NCBI GenBank assembly: GCA_004299215.1
Contig: SCTD01000630.1
Location: 1-16,290 of the forward strand
Reading direction: 5' to 3'
DNA length: 16,290 bases
From: Frankiales bacterium
GTDB taxonomy: Bacteria > Actinomycetota > Actinomycetes > Mycobacteriales > SCTD01
The position numbers and the translations under genes are program-made. The notes under the pieces were generated by a model. That model saw nothing but the letters and a program-made list of their open reading frames with translations, did no database searches and was not told the DNA's origin. Positions 6,399 through 14,268 of this stretch are shown here, piece after piece. The first letter of the stretch is position 1. Each line of letters opens with the position of its first letter.

Positions 6399-7057
6399 CG
6401 CTCTCCCGCGACGAGTACTTCGCCCGGTGGTCGGAGCTGCACGGTGGCTACGACCCGCGGACCGGAAGCGCCTGGCTGAGCGGGTGGCTGACGCTGGTGC
6501 ACGCGGTCGCGCAGCCGCTGGCCCGTCGTGGCGTCTCGCCGGACGCGGTGACGTACGGGTCCCTCGTCGTGTCCGCGCTCGCCGCGGCGCTGGCCGCTCT
6601 CGGTGGCCGGTGGCTGCTGCTCGCGACGCTCGTGCTGGTCGTGTCCGGGCTGCTCGACAACCTGGACGGCGCCGTCGCCGTGCTGACCGGTCGTACGACG
6701 CGCTGGGGGTACGTCCTCGACTCGGTCGTCGACCGGCTGAGCGACCTGCTCTACCTCGTCGCGCTCGTCGCCGTCGGCGCTCCGGTCGAGCTCGCCGCAG
6801 CCTGCGGCGCGCTGGTCTTCCTGCTGGAGTACTCGCGGGCACGGGCCGGCAACGCCGGCGGCGACGAGGTGGGCACGGTGACGATCGCCGAGCGGCCCAC
6901 CCGGGTCATCGTCGTCGCGGCGGCGCTGCTGGCCGGCGGGGTGCTGCCGGGCTCGGCCGGCGACCTCGCGACGGTGGGGGTGGCCGTGCTGACGGCGCTC
7001 ACCGCCGTCGGGCTGGTGCAGCTGCTGCCGGCCCTGCGCCGGTCGCTCCCCGACTAG
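6395..7057 (+). CDS. CDP-alcohol phosphatidyltransferase family membrane protein with altered signature
   Basis: Integral membrane enzyme family that transfers a phosphatidyl or similar phospho-group from a CDP-linked donor to an alcohol. The 220 residues carry about five to six hydrophobic segments after a 30-residue soluble N-terminus. The family signature D-x2-DG-x2-AR-x8-G-x3-D-x3-D is present as D88, D91-G92, A95, G105, D109 and D113, so all four metal/catalytic aspartates remain. However, the usual Arg after Ala is Val96. Other family cues are VSPDAVTYGSL (47-57) at the domain start and ERPTR (166-170). The GTG start overlaps the stop of the SRPBCC gene (GTGA). Acceptor is unknown: PgsA-, PIS- and archaetidyl-type activities are all possible. 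It is the last gene before the inverted repeat at 7058-7126. Confidence 0.88.
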   Translation: MTLSRDEYFARWSELHGGYDPRTGSAWLSGWLTLVHAVAQPLARRGVSPDAVTYGSLVVSALAAALAALGGRWLLLATLVLVVSGLLDNLDGAVAVLTGRTTRWGYVLDSVVDRLSDLLYLVALVAVGAPVELAAACGALVFLLEYSRARAGNAGGDEVGTVTIAERPTRVIVVAAALLAGGVLPGSAGDLATVGVAVLTALTAVGLVQLLPALRRSLPD

Positions 7058-7126
7058 CCCTCCCTGCTGGTCCTGCTGCACGTTCCCTCTGCAGCGGGCC
7101 GGGTCGAGCAGGACGGGCAGGGAGGG
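7058..7126. terminator. Long inverted repeat, probable bidirectional terminator
   Basis: Arms at 7058-7077 and 7107-7126 are complementary at 18 of 20 positions, with two central mismatches, around a 29-base loop. The left arm begins on the base after the phosphatidyltransferase stop; the right arm ends 25 bases before the convergent phosphatase stop. There is no T-run, as is common for actinobacterial terminators. A second stem, GCTGCA (7075-7080) with TGCAGC (7090-7095), overlaps the left arm and would compete with the long stem. A further GCACG/CGTGC hairpin (7129-7145) lies next to the phosphatase stop. Confidence 0.7.
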
Positions 7127-7150
7127 GCGCACGGCCCGGGCGTGCCGGGT

Positions 7151-8386
7151 TCAGGCGATGCGGGCCACGAGCACGGCGACGTCGTCCTGGCCCGCGGCCA
7201 GCTGCTCGACCAGGGCGTCGGCGAGCCGCTCGGGACCGCCCGGCCCGGCGGTCTCGACGAGCGCGACGAGCGCGACGAGCCGGTCGTCGAGGCTGACCCG
7301 CCGGTCCTCGACCAGCCCGTCGGTGTAGAGCACGAGCTGGTCGCCGCCACGCAGCTCCCGGACGTGGTCCACCCGGTCGGTGCCGGGCTGCACGCCGAGC
7401 ATCAGGTCGGCGGGTGTCTCGAGGAGCTCGGCCCGCCCGTCGCGCAGCAGCACCGGCGGCAGGTGGCCGGCGGAGGACCACCGGACGGACGGCGCGTGAC
7501 CCCCGGTCAGCTGCGCGTAGACGCACGTGCCCGACAGGTTCGGCGCGAGCCGGTCGACGACCTGGTCGAGCCGCGACAGCGTGCCGGCCGGCGACTCCTG
7601 CTGGTCGACCGCGAGGGCGCGCAGCAGGTTGCGCAGTTCCGCCATCCGCACCGCTGCCTGCACGTCGTGACCCGTGGCGTCGCCGACGACCAGGGCGAGA
7701 TCGCCTGAGGGCAGCGGGAAGGCGTCGTACCAGTCGCCGCCGACGGCGAGGCCGTCCCCGGAGGGCGTGAAGCGCGCGGCCAGGTGGAGGCCGGGGAGCA
7801 CCGGCAGCCGGGGGAGCAGGCTGCGCTGCAGCGCCGCGGACATCCCGCGCTGCAGCTCGCGCAGCCGCAGTCCCTCCAGCGCGAGCCCGGCGAGGGACGC
7901 GAGGACGGCGAGCTCGTCGAGGTCCGTGGCGGAGAACGTGCCGGTGGTACGACCGACCGTCAGCACGCCGAGCAGGTCCTCGCGGCTGAGCAGGCCGAGG
8001 ACGAGCACGTCCGTGCTGCCCAGCGACAGCGCGAGCTCGGCCTGCGCCCGCAGGCGCGCGTCCTCCGACAGCGCCAGGCCGCGGAGCTGCTCCGGGTCGA
8101 TGCGCAGCCGGTGGCCGGGCGCGTCCTGCAGCCGCGCCAGGGCGCCGACGGCCTGCGCGGAGGACCGTCGCGCCCGGACCGGACCCATGTCCGGCGACAG
8201 CGGGAGCGGGCCGTCCACGCCGCGAGCGGAGGCCCGCGTGATGAGGTCGGGCACCTGCAGCACGTCGGCGAGGCACCACTGCGCGGTCCTCGGGATCAGC
8301 AGCCCGGCCAGGTTGTCGAGCGCGCGTGCGGGGTCGTGACCCTCGGCCAGGGCGCGGACCGCCCGGGCGAGCAGGTCGCCGCTCAT
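7151..8386 (-). CDS. GAF domain plus SpoIIE-type PP2C serine/threonine phosphatase
   Basis: Predicted Mn/Mg-dependent protein phosphatase of the RsbU/SpoIIE class, which in actinobacteria usually dephosphorylates anti-anti-sigma factors. The 411 residues comprise a GAF-like sensor region (about 20-175) and, after a linker helix ending LQRSLLPRLP (186-195), the phosphatase domain. Metal-binding motifs are present: GGDWYDAF (216-223, D218), VGDATGHD (234-241, D236), SAGHLPPVLL (305-314), LYTDGLVEDR (353-362, D356) and the terminal DDVAVLVAR (401-409). It should therefore be catalytically competent. No membrane segment is seen. The ATG overlaps the stop of the preceding gene (ATGA), with no Shine-Dalgarno site, implying coupling. 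No anti-sigma kinase or STAS partner is in the window, so its target is unknown. A three-codon repeat encodes LVALVALVE (370-378). Confidence 0.92.
   Translation of the reverse strand: MSGDLLARAVRALAEGHDPARALDNLAGLLIPRTAQWCLADVLQVPDLITRASARGVDGPLPLSPDMGPVRARRSSAQAVGALARLQDAPGHRLRIDPEQLRGLALSEDARLRAQAELALSLGSTDVLVLGLLSREDLLGVLTVGRTTGTFSATDLDELAVLASLAGLALEGLRLRELQRGMSAALQRSLLPRLPVLPGLHLAARFTPSGDGLAVGGDWYDAFPLPSGDLALVVGDATGHDVQAAVRMAELRNLLRALAVDQQESPAGTLSRLDQVVDRLAPNLSGTCVYAQLTGGHAPSVRWSSAGHLPPVLLRDGRAELLETPADLMLGVQPGTDRVDHVRELRGGDQLVLYTDGLVEDRRVSLDDRLVALVALVETAGPGGPERLADALVEQLAAGQDDVAVLVARIA
7255..7281. repeat. Short 9-base tandem repeat inside phosphatase gene
   Basis: CGACGAGCG occurs three times in a row, the last copy with one change. 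Read on the minus strand it encodes Leu-Val-Ala repeats (LVALVALVE). The unit is in frame, so copy-number change would not break the gene. Confidence 0.5.
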
Positions 8387-9132
8387 CCGGTCGAGAGCGC
8401 GCGACGGGACGCCTGCTCGGCCTCGACCAGCCCCTGCCGCAGCCCGTCGAGGGTGTCGGCGAGGCCCCGGATCCGCGTGCCCGTGGCGCCGTCGCCCGAG
8501 ACGCTGGCCATCGCGACGACCTCCGCGAGGGACGCGACCAGCGACTCGAGCCCGAGGGCGGCGGCGCGCAGCCGGGAGTGCGTCTCCCGCCAGGCGTCCT
8601 CCAGCCGGGCGTGGACGGCGAGCTGCGACCGCACCGCCTCGAGGGCTGCGTCCGACGCCGCGGTGCTGCCCTCGGCCGAGCGGGCGCGCTCGAGGTGCGC
8701 CTGGTCGCGGCGGACCTGCTCCACGTCGACCCGGCCGAGGGCGCGCGCCAGCACGACGGTCTGCCCCGCCAGCCGGGAGATCTCCTCGAGGGTGTCCACC
8801 GCCCGGGCGTGCACGTCGGCCGCCTGCAGCTGCACCGGTCCGGCGGGCTGTCCGGCCGCGATCTCGCCGAGCTCGTCGACCGCCTCGTGGGCGCGCTCGT
8901 AGAGCGCGTGCGCCTCGGTGCCCCGTGGCGGCAGCTCGGGGCGGGGTCGCTCGCCCGCGCCGGGCCTCTCCCGTGCCGTCATGCCCTTGACGACGGTTCC
9001 CACCGCGTAGCCGCCGACCGCCACGGCGATCCCGACCGGTCCGGACAGACCCAGCCCGATGGTCGCCAGGGCACCCACGAACCCGCCGGCCCCGATGGTC
9101 CAGGGGTCGGCGAGCAGCCGGGCGAGCCTCAT
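8383..9132 (-). CDS. Membrane-anchored helical protein of unknown function
   Basis: A 249-residue protein that I do not recognise. Residues 12-50 are glycine- and alanine-rich and hydrophobic and probably form two TM helices in a hairpin (about 13-31 and 32-50). A basic/proline linker (51-72) follows. The remainder (about 75-245) is almost entirely alpha-helical, rich in Ala, Glu, Leu and Arg with heptad-like spacing, so a helical bundle or coiled coil in the cytoplasm is likely. No enzymatic motif is seen. It sits 13 bases after the substrate-binding/vWA gene, and its stop overlaps the phosphatase start (ATGA). An adaptor linking the surface protein to the phosphatase is a plausible but unproven role. 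Confidence 0.85.
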   Translation of the reverse strand: MRLARLLADPWTIGAGGFVGALATIGLGLSGPVGIAVAVGGYAVGTVVKGMTARERPGAGERPRPELPPRGTEAHALYERAHEAVDELGEIAAGQPAGPVQLQAADVHARAVDTLEEISRLAGQTVVLARALGRVDVEQVRRDQAHLERARSAEGSTAASDAALEAVRSQLAVHARLEDAWRETHSRLRAAALGLESLVASLAEVVAMASVSGDGATGTRIRGLADTLDGLRQGLVEAEQASRRALSTG

Positions 9133-9145
9133 CCGCGACCCGTGC

Positions 9146-10939
9146 TCAGAAGTTCGAGACCACGTCGGACAGCACCTTCTCGATGCTGGTCTCCTCGCGA
9201 GCGTCGTACGACGCTCCGGCCGAGGCGTCGGCGATCTGCTTCAGCTCGGGCAGGCTGGCGTCCTGGCCGAAGGCGACCGTGAAGACGCGGATGGTGCGCG
9301 AGGTGTCCTCGCCCGGGCGGAGGTCGGCCAGCAGCCGTTCCAGGTCGCTGTCGGGGTCGTCGTTCTTGCCGTCGGTCATCACGACCACGGCGTTGATCAG
9401 ACCTGGCTGGAACTCGCGCTCCATCTGGTCCTGCGCGCGCCGCGTGGAGGCGTAGAGCGCCGTCCCGCCCTCCGGGAACAGCCCCTGCGCAGCAGCTTTC
9501 AGCGCGCCGAGGTTCTTGCCCACCGGCCCGATCGGCACGTCGACCCGGTAGTCCGACGAGAAGGTGGCCAGCCCGACCTGGTCGGCCGGGCCGAAGCCGT
9601 CGAAGGCCTTCGCCGCGGCGTCGCGGGCCAGCTCGATCCGGTTGTCGGACTGCATGCTGCCCGAGCGGTCGATGACGAAGAGCACGCGCGCCTTCTTGCG
9701 CAGGTCGCGCCACGAGTCGCGGATCAGCGCCAGCACCGGCGGCGCCGGCGGGGCGAGCTCGACCTTCGGCTGGTCGGGCAGCGCGCCGTACTTCTGCGAC
9801 ACCAGCGCGCCGACCTTGCCGTCCGAGGAGCGGAAGCCGATGTCGGTGAAGCGCTTCTGCGACTCGGCCGAGGTGGCGAACTCCAGGAAGTCCGCAGCCG
9901 CCGCCTGCTTGTTGGCGTCGACCCAGTCCGCGGTGAGCGTGACGTAGGGGTTGTCCGAGAAGACGGTGCCCTCGCGCGGGTAGATCCCGGCCAGCGGCGT
10001 GCGCGGCGGCGAGCCGTTGCCGCCGACGCTGGGGTCGCCGACGTTGTAGTCGAGCAGCGACTTCTCCTCGACCGCGATGGCTGACACGTAGGTCAGCCCG
10101 CGGCCGTCGCGGTCGGCCTTGGCCTGGTTGGCCAGGAAGGTGAGCGTGGTCGGGCCGTAGTGGACGGCCGACTGCTCGATCCCGCCGACGTACGCCCGCA
10201 CCTTCGGGTCGTTGATGTCGGCCGGGGTCAGGTCGCTCGACAGCCCGGTCGCCGCGAAGTTGGCGCCGACCAGCGCGTGCAGGCCGCTGGTGGACAGCTC
10301 GGGGTTGGTCTTGCCGAGCCGGAACGGCCCCCACTCCGGGTGGCCGAACGCGCCCCAGCCCTGCGGGTTCCTCGACAGCGCCAGCAGGTCCGACCAGCCC
10401 GGCTGCTTCGCGGGCCAGCCGAGCGCCTCGGCCATCGGTGCGGGCATCGCGATGACCAGAGGGGTGCGGACCAGGCTGGGGAGGTCCCCGTCCGGGACCA
10501 GCGACGGCTTGTCCTGCAGGCGCAGGGCGTTCGAGAGCAGGCCGGGCCACGAGGAGGAGGACGGCGACCAGACGTCGGGCCGCGGGCCGTCCGCACGCTC
10601 GTTCCAGCCACGGGCCAGTGCGGTCTGCGCCGCCCCGGAGGACTTCTCGGTGACGGTGACGTCGACGCAGCCGGCGTCGGACTCGCCGTCCTCCTGGGCG
10701 TAGCGCTCGGCGATCTCGGTCAGGACCGAGGTCTTCTCCGGGCTCACCGCGAGCACCAGCTCGGTGGACGGCCCCTCGCAGGCCGACTCGACGGTGCTCG
10801 GTCCGCCGGTCGCGTCGCTGCCGTCCCCGCCATCGCCGGTGATCGAGCGGACGAACAGGATCAGGACCACCCCGGCCGCGATCGCGGCGAGCGCCGGCAG
10901 GCTGCGGGCGGCCGGCGATCGGCGCGACGGGTGCGTCAT
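9146..10939 (-). CDS. Membrane-anchored substrate-binding plus vWA domain fusion protein
   Basis: A 597-residue surface protein. Residues 15-31 form an N-terminal TM anchor or uncleaved signal; the following cysteine C54 is not in a convincing lipobox. Residues about 58-385 resemble an extracellular solute-binding protein of the type found in ABC importers (VLAVSPEKTSVLTEIAERY, later GIYPREGTVFSDNPYV and a C-terminal helix AADFLEFATSAESQKRF, all typical of that fold). A von Willebrand factor A domain follows (about 415-595) with a complete MIDAS: DRSGS (424-428), T493 in GGTALY and D523 in MTDGKND. No permease or ATPase gene is nearby, so transport is unlikely; metal-dependent binding of a ligand or partner outside the cell is the better guess. 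ATG 10939 lies 34 bases after the desaturase stop with only a weak, distant ribosome-binding site. Confidence 0.92.
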   Translation of the reverse strand: MTHPSRRSPAARSLPALAAIAAGVVLILFVRSITGDGGDGSDATGGPSTVESACEGPSTELVLAVSPEKTSVLTEIAERYAQEDGESDAGCVDVTVTEKSSGAAQTALARGWNERADGPRPDVWSPSSSSWPGLLSNALRLQDKPSLVPDGDLPSLVRTPLVIAMPAPMAEALGWPAKQPGWSDLLALSRNPQGWGAFGHPEWGPFRLGKTNPELSTSGLHALVGANFAATGLSSDLTPADINDPKVRAYVGGIEQSAVHYGPTTLTFLANQAKADRDGRGLTYVSAIAVEEKSLLDYNVGDPSVGGNGSPPRTPLAGIYPREGTVFSDNPYVTLTADWVDANKQAAAADFLEFATSAESQKRFTDIGFRSSDGKVGALVSQKYGALPDQPKVELAPPAPPVLALIRDSWRDLRKKARVLFVIDRSGSMQSDNRIELARDAAAKAFDGFGPADQVGLATFSSDYRVDVPIGPVGKNLGALKAAAQGLFPEGGTALYASTRRAQDQMEREFQPGLINAVVVMTDGKNDDPDSDLERLLADLRPGEDTSRTIRVFTVAFGQDASLPELKQIADASAGASYDAREETSIEKVLSDVVSNF

Positions 10940-10973
10940 GGCGCCAGCGTGCCACTCCCGGGCGTCTCCGGGG

Positions 10974-12464
10974 TCACGCCGGACCCACGAGGCCGGCGAC
11001 GATCCGCGCCGAGAGCGCGACCAGCGGCAGCCCCCCGCCGGGGTGCGACGAGCCGCCCACCAGGAACAGGCCGGGAACCGGCGAGCGGTTGACCGGTCGC
11101 AGGAACGCCGCGGCCACCCCGTTGCTGGAGGTGCCGTAGATGGCCCCGCCCACGGCGCCGGTGCGCTCCTCGAGGTCAGCCGGTGTCATCGCCTGCGCCC
11201 AGAGCACGCGCTCGCGGACCGGGAGACCGCGTTCGGCGAGCAGGTCCAGCAGCCGGTCGGCGTACGACGCGGCGAGCCCGGGCGCGCGCCAGTCCACCGC
11301 ACCGGGTCCGCTGCCGTGCCGCGGGGCGTTGACCAGGACGAACCACGCCTCGTGACCGTCGGGACGCACGGCGGGGTCGTCCGGGACGCTCGCGTAGAGG
11401 GTCGCGTCGTACGGCGGACGGCCCGGATCGCCGAAGACGGCGTCCATCTCGGCGTCGTAGTCGGCCGGGAAGAGCACGTTGTGGTGCGCGATCCCGGGAG
11501 TGCGACCGGCCACGGCGAGCAGCAGCACGAAGCCGCTCAGCGACGGCGTCGCCCGCGCCAGCCGCCTGGCCGCGGACGGCGCGTGCACGAGCGAGCCGTA
11601 GACCTGCGCGGCATCGGCGTTGGCGACGACGACGTCGGCAGCCAGCCGCTCGCCGCCGTCGAGCAGGACGCCGTCGACCCGGCCCGCAGCTGTCGTGATG
11701 CGGGTCACCCGGCTGCCCAGCCGGACAGCGGCGCCCCGCTCCACGGCGCGGTCGCGCACCGCGTCGCCCAGCCTCGTCAGCCCGCCGCGCACGTACCACC
11801 CCCCGAAGGCCTGCTCGGCGTACGGCACGGCAGCCAGGGCCGCGGGCGCGCGCCGCGGATCGGACCCGGTGTAGGTCGCGTAGCGGTCGAGGAAGGTGCG
11901 CAGTCGCGGGTCGCGCAGGTGCGTGCGGCCGAGCGCCCGCAGCGACCGGCCGGGCGCGATGACGGCCAGGTCGCGGGGGTGCCGGACGGCGAGCCGGGCG
12001 AGGGTGCGCGGGCCGTCCAGCGGGCTCTCCAGGAACGGACCGGAGCTGGCGGCCCAGATCCGCTCGGCGCGGGCGTGGAAGCCGCGCCAGTCCTCGCCGC
12101 TGCCTGCGCCGAGCGCCCGGTCGAGCTCCGCGCACAGCGCGTCCAGTCCGTCGCGTGCGTCGAACCCGCTGCCGTCCGCGAAGCGGTAGCGGGCGATCGG
12201 GTCCAGCCGTTCGACCTCGAGATCGCCTGGCCAGCCGCCCGTCTCGGCGAACAGGTCGCGGAAGACCTGCGGCATCGTCAGCAGCGACGGCCCGGTGTCG
12301 AAGCGGAAGGTGCCGGCCCCGCCGACGTCGGTCGTGACGAGCCCGAGCTTGCCGCCGACCTCCGGGGCGGACTCGCAGACCGTCACGTCGTGACCCAGGG
12401 CGGCGAGCCGCGCGGCCGCGGCGAGCCCGCCCACCCCGGCGCCGACCACGACGACGCGGCTCAG
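10974..12464 (-). CDS. CrtI/CrtD-family carotenoid desaturase
   Basis: FAD-dependent amine-oxidase-fold enzyme that introduces double bonds into carotenoids. About 496 residues, the usual family length. The N-terminal dinucleotide-binding motif VVVVGAGVGGLAAAARLA lies at about 4-21, followed by the acidic ribose-binding residue in CESAPEVGGK. FDTGPSLLTMP is characteristic of the family, and the C-terminal FAD motif GLFLVGGSSHPGGGLPL is near the end. Two roles fit: phytoene/lycopene desaturation (CrtI) or 3',4'-desaturation of a 1'-hydroxy-carotenoid (CrtD). The CruF and CruG-like neighbours favour CrtD, but this is context only. No ATG, GTG or TTG precedes the FAD motif in this frame. I chose CTG at 12464, which overlaps the glycosyltransferase stop (CTGA) and follows a GGAAGGGG sequence by 8 bases; an internal GTG at 12449 is the alternative. 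Confidence 0.88.
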   Translation of the reverse strand: MSRVVVVGAGVGGLAAAARLAALGHDVTVCESAPEVGGKLGLVTTDVGGAGTFRFDTGPSLLTMPQVFRDLFAETGGWPGDLEVERLDPIARYRFADGSGFDARDGLDALCAELDRALGAGSGEDWRGFHARAERIWAASSGPFLESPLDGPRTLARLAVRHPRDLAVIAPGRSLRALGRTHLRDPRLRTFLDRYATYTGSDPRRAPAALAAVPYAEQAFGGWYVRGGLTRLGDAVRDRAVERGAAVRLGSRVTRITTAAGRVDGVLLDGGERLAADVVVANADAAQVYGSLVHAPSAARRLARATPSLSGFVLLLAVAGRTPGIAHHNVLFPADYDAEMDAVFGDPGRPPYDATLYASVPDDPAVRPDGHEAWFVLVNAPRHGSGPGAVDWRAPGLAASYADRLLDLLAERGLPVRERVLWAQAMTPADLEERTGAVGGAIYGTSSNGVAAAFLRPVNRSPVPGLFLVGGSSHPGGGLPLVALSARIVAGLVGPA

Positions 12465-13519
12465 AGCGGGCGCCCCTTCCAGGCGAGCACGCCGCGGCGG
12501 TGCAGGACCCGCGATCGCACGGCCAGCGCGCACAGCGCCGTGACCGAGGCGGGGTGCGCGAGAGCGTCCGGCAGCACCCGGCCGCCGGTGCGCCGCGCGC
12601 TGACGACGCGGCCGGCGACGCCTGCCGCGTAGCCGAGCAGGCCCGCCCGTGAGCCGCGAAGCGCCGCCAGCGGCGGGACGACGTAGAGCGCGGCGAGGAC
12701 GGCGACGGCCGGCAGCGGCAGCGTCCACAGCGACTTGCCGTAGCCCTCGACGAGCTCGGCCCACGAGTCGTACATCCGGGTCGTCGCGAGTGCGGTGCCG
12801 TCGCAGACGCCGCCGGTCCCACCGACTCGCTTGATCGCCCGCAGCAGCTCGACGTCCTCCACCACGGCGCCGCGCACCGCCGCGTGACCGCCGGCCCCCT
12901 CGTAGGTCGACCGGCGCACGGCCAGCAGCTGGCCGTTCGCGGCGGACAGCGACGCCCGTGACGACCGCTCGGCGAGCCGCAGCGGCAGGAACGTCAGCCA
13001 CGACCACTGCAGCAGCGGCTGCACGAGCGCGGTGGCCCCGGGCGTCTCCTGCCGCGGGTAGGGCGACAGCAGGTCGAGGCGGGTCTCCTCCAGCAGCGCG
13101 ACGGTCGCGGCGACCGCGCGGGGCGCGAGCACGACGTCGGCGTCGACGAAGACGAGCACCTCGCTGGTCGGGGCGGCGGCGTCGGCGAGCTCCTGGCAGG
13201 CGTGCGGCTTGCCGAGCCAGCCGGGCGGCAGGGGCGCCCCGATCAGCACCCGCACGCGGGGGTCGCCGTCCAGGACGTCTCGCACCACCGCGGCGGTGCC
13301 GTCGGTGGAGCCGTCGTCGAGCACGACGACCTCGAGGTCGACGCCCTCCTGCGCGAGCAGCGCGCGCAGGCACGGCTCGACCCGGTGCGCCTCGTCGCGG
13401 ACCGGCAGCAGCACCGACACGCGGACGTCCGTCGACGACGCCGTCGGCACGCGGAGCAGCCGCGCGTTGACGGCGGCGTGCAGCGCCAGCAGGGCGGCTC
13501 CCGCAGCCAGAGCTCTCAT
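12461..13519 (-). CDS. Family 2 glycosyltransferase in carotenoid cluster (CruG-like)
   Basis: Membrane glycosyltransferase predicted to transfer a sugar from a nucleotide donor, here probably to a hydroxyl of a carotenoid. The 352 residues start with a hydrophobic anchor (3-22), then a GT-A domain: VSVLLPVRDEAHRVEP (34-49), VVVLDDGSTDGT (64-75, D68-D69), the metal-binding DAD (126-128), and VVEDVELLRAIKR (219-231) with the E221-D222 catalytic pair. C-terminal TM segments follow from about 265. This layout matches CruG, the 2'-O-glycosyltransferase found beside CruF in cyanobacteria, and similar genes in Deinococcus. Start ATG 13519 overlaps the CruF stop (ATGA) and its stop overlaps the desaturase start, so it is translated as part of a tight operon. 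Sugar and acceptor position are unknown. Confidence 0.88.
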   Translation of the reverse strand: MRALAAGAALLALHAAVNARLLRVPTASSTDVRVSVLLPVRDEAHRVEPCLRALLAQEGVDLEVVVLDDGSTDGTAAVVRDVLDGDPRVRVLIGAPLPPGWLGKPHACQELADAAAPTSEVLVFVDADVVLAPRAVAATVALLEETRLDLLSPYPRQETPGATALVQPLLQWSWLTFLPLRLAERSSRASLSAANGQLLAVRRSTYEGAGGHAAVRGAVVEDVELLRAIKRVGGTGGVCDGTALATTRMYDSWAELVEGYGKSLWTLPLPAVAVLAALYVVPPLAALRGSRAGLLGYAAGVAGRVVSARRTGGRVLPDALAHPASVTALCALAVRSRVLHRRGVLAWKGRPL

Positions 13520-14268
13520 CGGCGCACGAGCGCTCGGGCGTACGGCACGGCCACCAGTCCCATCCCGATCCCGCCGACCAGCGCGACGACCGGGCGACCG
13601 AAGAAGACGGCGAACGCGAGCACCGACGAGGCGTACGTCCAGAGGAACAGGGCCGCGGGCACCCGGTCGTCGGCCTCGCGACGGGGGAGCAGCTGCAGCG
13701 CGCCCACCATCAGCACACCGACGAGCAGCCACCCGAGGGAGTTGCTCACGGGGACGTCCGGCGAGCCGGGCCACGACACCTGCACGTCCCGCCAGACCCA
13801 GTGCCCGGCCTCGACCATCTGGGGGTCGAGGAACAGGTCCCAGGCGGCGAGCGCCCAGCCTCCGATCAGCGCGGCGAGCAGGCGTGACGAGGCGAGCCGC
13901 TGGCCGACCAGCAGGCACGGGTAGGCCATCATCGTCCAGGCCATCGGCACGACGACGGGCACCGAGAGGACCTGCCAGCCCAGCGATCCCGTGTAGTCGT
14001 AGTCGCCGAACGGGATGCCGGTCCGCGTGCCGACGGACTCCGCGACCAGACCGGCTCCGGCGGTGACGAGCACGAGGAGCGCCGCCCAGCGCGGGCCGCG
14101 GTGGACGGCGGCGTGCGTCACCGATGCCGTGAAGAACGCGACGACGGTCAGCACGGTGAGCGTGTCCCGCGGACCGCCGGACACCAGCGGGTAGCCGATC
14201 TGCAGCAGCACGGTCAGCCCGGCCAGCGCGACGCTCGGGTCCCGCCGGGACGTGCGGAGGAGGGTCAC
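13516..14268 (-). CDS. cruF: CruF-type carotenoid 1',2'-hydratase (DUF422 membrane protein)
   Basis: Integral membrane enzyme that adds water across a terminal double bond of an acyclic carotenoid end group, giving a tertiary hydroxyl. The 250 residues have about seven hydrophobic segments. Recognisable family blocks are ESVGTRTGIPFGDYDYTGSL (77-96), PMAWTMMAYP (108-117), AWDLFLDPQMVEAGHWVW (142-159) and PVSNSLGWLLVG (173-184); the acidic and aromatic residues in these are typical of the carotenoid biosynthesis protein family that includes CruF of Deinococcus, Synechococcus and haloarchaea. GTG 14268 shares GTGA with the upstream 148-residue gene's stop, and its stop shares ATGA with the glycosyltransferase start. 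The archaeal member acts on C50 bacterioruberin precursors, so a C50 substrate cannot be excluded, but CrtO nearby favours a C40 one. Confidence 0.9.
   Translation of the reverse strand: MTLLRTSRRDPSVALAGLTVLLQIGYPLVSGGPRDTLTVLTVVAFFTASVTHAAVHRGPRWAALLVLVTAGAGLVAESVGTRTGIPFGDYDYTGSLGWQVLSVPVVVPMAWTMMAYPCLLVGQRLASSRLLAALIGGWALAAWDLFLDPQMVEAGHWVWRDVQVSWPGSPDVPVSNSLGWLLVGVLMVGALQLLPRREADDRVPAALFLWTYASSVLAFAVFFGRPVVALVGGIGMGLVAVPYARALVRR

Noticed and set aside
9146..10939. ABC importer solute-binding protein
   Set aside because: No permease or ATPase gene is nearby, there is no convincing lipobox, and the protein continues into a complete MIDAS vWA domain, so a transport role is not supported.
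10974..12464. Firm assignment as phytoene desaturase crtI
   Set aside because: Sequence motifs alone do not separate CrtI from CrtD, and the CruF/CruG-like context favours CrtD, so no gene symbol is given.
10764..12632. A 622-residue plus-strand open frame opposite the desaturase
   Set aside because: Composition is that of an antisense shadow (Arg, Gly, His, Gln rich), and the opposite strand carries both FAD motifs of a CrtI-family protein.
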